Below are positions 62,318-64,000 of a DNA stretch of 64,000 nt, piece by piece (position 1 is the stretch's first letter; each line of letters opens with the position of its first letter). The stretch covers positions 122,328-186,327 of the forward strand of contig NZ_JAHCMU010000009.1 in the NCBI RefSeq assembly GCF_018449435.1, in the 5' to 3' direction. Below the pieces are notes generated by a model. The model saw nothing but the letters and a program-made list of their open reading frames with translations, made no database searches and was not told where the DNA came from. The stretch is from Flagellimonas sp. 389 (lineage in GTDB: Bacteria; Bacteroidota; Bacteroidia; Flavobacteriales; Flavobacteriaceae). The position numbers were made by a program, and so were the translations under genes.

Positions 62318-64000
62318 TTATCGGTTGATATATAAGTATCCTGAGAGCTCTTTCATATTGCCCATAAGGTCTTCATACTCCACTATGTAGAAATACGTAC
62401 CAACCGGAAGCTTATTATCTTTACTTAATGTAACCCTGCCTTCAGACGTTCCATCGAAGACATTCCCTGTCGTGTTGTATGATTTGGTCGCGTAAACCTC
62501 CACACCCCATCTGTTATAAATCTTAACTGTGTTGTTTGGATATTCTTCTATATTCCTAATTGTTAAAACATCATGTATGCCATCTCCATTGGGAGTTATT
62601 ACATTGATAACATCAACCTCTTCCTCTTCAGTAGATCCAAGATCCGGATCTAAATAGTTAGGTATACCATCTCCATTTGAATCATCGTTGGAATAATCCC
62701 CATCTGAGTTCAAATCTTCGTCAATAGTTTCAATACCATCTCCATCATCATCAGAATCTCTATAATTTGGTATACCATTGGCATCTGTATCAGGCAGATA
62801 TGCAGCTGGATCATCAATTTCATCATTAACATCTATATCAATAACAGTGCTTCCTTCATAGCCGTCATCAAGACCATCATTATCCTTGTCCGAGCCTATA
62901 AATACTACATCGGGAATACCATCTTGATTAAAATCATGCCCTTCTATACTATCTGGAACAGCATCATCATCACTATCTAAATCAACATAATCAGGAATAC
63001 CGTCACCATCAGAATCTAGAGGAATTAGACCAACATCCCCATTATTTTCGTAAGCATCATCTACTCCATTAGCATTTGTATCTAACAAACTCGGAGGTAT
63101 ATAATTACTTGTTGATTGTGCTTCAACATTATCTGGAATACCATCATTATCACTATCGATATCCAAATAATCCGGAATACCATCCCTATCGGTATCGGTT
63201 GGGTCTGTTGCCGGATCATTGTCTCCATCAGAATTCAAATCCTCAAAACTATCGAGAATACCATCACCATCACTATCCAACACAGTGGTATCATTATCCA
63301 AAATTGTTCCTGTTGCCGTGTCAGAGATATCTCCTGCAATTCCAGCATCTACACTAGTTATCCTTATAGTGAAATCTTCGTCCAACTCATCTATATCATC
63401 ATCAACTGTTGGCACAACAACTATTGTGGATGTTTCACCAGCTAAAATTGTTACTTGAATATCAGTTGAATCATAATCTGAAGCATCAGCGATACCATCG
63501 GTTAAACTAAATGTCAATACTAGGCTTTCATTACATTTTGCTTGTGAAAGCGATACTAAAAAGCTTATACTTTCTCCTTCTATTCCCGATGCATCTTCAA
63601 TCGTAATATCAGGCGCTATACCTTGAACTATTATGGTTTGTTCCACATTGATACTGTTGCCAGCCTCGTCCGTTACGCTATAGGTCCGTGTTATCGTTCC
63701 CGGGTTGCTCCCCGTAAGGGCACTGTCGCTCACGAACGCAACGACGATGTCGACAGCCGCGCTGCAGTTGTCCGATCCGTCCGTTACAACGCTCACGTTG
63801 GGCAGCGGTACGTCGCCGATGCACTCCACCATGATGTCCGATGGGTCGCTCGCCGTAGGGTCCGTCGTGTCGTCGACTATGATGTCCTGCGTCACGGTGA
63901 TGCTGTTCCCGGCCTCGTCGGTCACGCTATAGGTCCTTGTAATCGTTCCCGGGTTGCTCCCCGTAAGTCCGCTGTCGCTCACGAAGGCAACCACTATGTC
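62318..64000 (-). CDS. Type IX-secreted adhesin, C-terminal part (partial gene)
   Basis: At least 560 residues; the 5' end lies beyond the window. From the visible end: two or more HYR-type repeats (YSVTDEAGNSITVTQDIIVD and its near copy), a Calx-beta domain (EGESISFLVSLSQ, EDFTIRITSVDAG), a long Asp-rich run of thrombospondin type 3-like repeats (DSDGDGILD, DTDRDGIPDYLDIDSDNDG) and a gliding-motility-associated type B C-terminal domain (NVITPNGDGIHDVLTIRNIE through YLYINR). This is a surface adhesin exported by the type IX system with the adjacent SprF-like protein. The repeat part is unusually GC-rich. Confidence 0.93.
   Translation of the reverse strand, partial: DIVVAFVSDSGLTGSNPGTITRTYSVTDEAGNSITVTQDIIVDDTTDPTASDPSDIMVECIGDVPLPNVSVVTDGSDNCSAAVDIVVAFVSDSALTGSNPGTITRTYSVTDEAGNSINVEQTIIVQGIAPDITIEDASGIEGESISFLVSLSQAKCNESLVLTFSLTDGIADASDYDSTDIQVTILAGETSTIVVVPTVDDDIDELDEDFTIRITSVDAGIAGDISDTATGTILDNDTTVLDSDGDGILDSFEDLNSDGDNDPATDPTDTDRDGIPDYLDIDSDNDGIPDNVEAQSTSNYIPPSLLDTNANGVDDAYENNGDVGLIPLDSDGDGIPDYVDLDSDDDAVPDSIEGHDFNQDGIPDVVFIGSDKDNDGLDDGYEGSTVIDIDVNDEIDDPAAYLPDTDANGIPNYRDSDDDGDGIETIDEDLNSDGDYSNDDSNGDGIPNYLDPDLGSTEEEEVDVINVITPNGDGIHDVLTIRNIEEYPNNTVKIYNRWGVEVYATKSYNTTGNVFDGTSEGRVTLSKDNKLPVGTYFYIVEYEDLMGNMKELSGYLYINR
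63675..64000 (-). repeat. 249-bp direct repeats inside the adhesin gene
   Basis: The segment starting ACGCTATAGGTCC recurs exactly 249 bases (83 codons) apart at 63675 and 63924, and matches over tens of bases with few changes. Each unit encodes one HYR-type repeat. The window cuts the array, so the number of units is unknown. The repeat DNA is GC-rich (many GCG, GTC, TCG) compared with the rest of the gene. Confidence 0.88.

Noticed and set aside
62900..63932. Several plus-strand ORFs antisense to the adhesin
   Set aside because: They are mirror frames of the Asp-rich and HYR repeats; low-complexity, with no start context.

Overview
The window reads as a chromosome segment of a marine-type, gliding Flavobacteriaceae bacterium (Bacteroidota; the Muricauda/Allomuricauda neighbourhood is my guess). 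Grounds: about 40% GC with AT-rich spacers, a flavobacterial carotenoid cluster, rpmB-rpmG-DUF4295 followed by ftsY, a PorP/SprF protein beside a CHU_C-type (gliding-motility-associated) adhesin, and several TAnnTTTG-type promoter elements. Most of the window is core chromosome. I see no prophage, complete insertion sequence, CRISPR array, tRNA or rRNA.

Layout. 1-5.7 kb: end of a probable MerR-type regulator, then crtI-crtB-crtZ-crtD-cruF on the + strand, meeting a convergent operon of two TlpA-like proteins and a CrtA-type monooxygenase. Together these suggest a monocyclic hydroxylated carotenoid of the saproxanthin/myxol type; the lycopene cyclase and GGPP synthase must lie elsewhere. 6.9-12.5 kb (-): aconitase, a MoxR ATPase and two SurA-like periplasmic folding factors. 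12.6-18.2 kb (+): SRPBCC protein, beta-lactamase-fold lipoprotein, DUF2339/DUF3999 membrane pair. 18.3-20.8 kb: BLUF photoreceptor, then a secreted fasciclin protein divergent from a SigK/RskA-like sigma/anti-sigma pair. 20.8-36.5 kb (mostly -): Tat-exported Gfo/Idh/MocA protein with DoxX, rimO, amidase, DUF2911 protein, ftsY, ribosomal proteins L28/L33, cinA, Hpt protein, FAH-family hydrolase, DnaQ-like exonuclease, esterase, dihydrolipoamide acyltransferase, recR and a CoA-binding protein; an orphan + strand serine hydrolase sits at 24.5 kb. 36.8-42.5 kb: TonB-dependent receptor, fabH, AarF/ABC1 kinase and its TetR regulator. 42.8-51.6 kb: htpG, membrane proteins, a second ECF sigma/anti-sigma pair, MOSC protein, AraC regulator, alkB and an S1/P1 nuclease.

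51.6-53.0 kb is the one stretch that looks accessory: a 160-bp palindromic MITE-like element, an AT-rich orphan gene, an in-frame degenerate tail, stacked hairpins and an SPFH/band-7 gene with no ATG start. 53.8-61.3 kb returns to core genes: Arc-type repressor, DUF5916 protein, HAD phosphatase, DUF819 transporter, DUF4369 lipoprotein, and an idi-queD-manA operon. The window ends inside a type IX-secreted adhesin whose incomplete N-terminal part carries 249-bp direct repeats with much higher GC than everything around them.

Limits: all family calls come from reading motifs by eye, without database searches. Residue positions are hand-counted or approximate.
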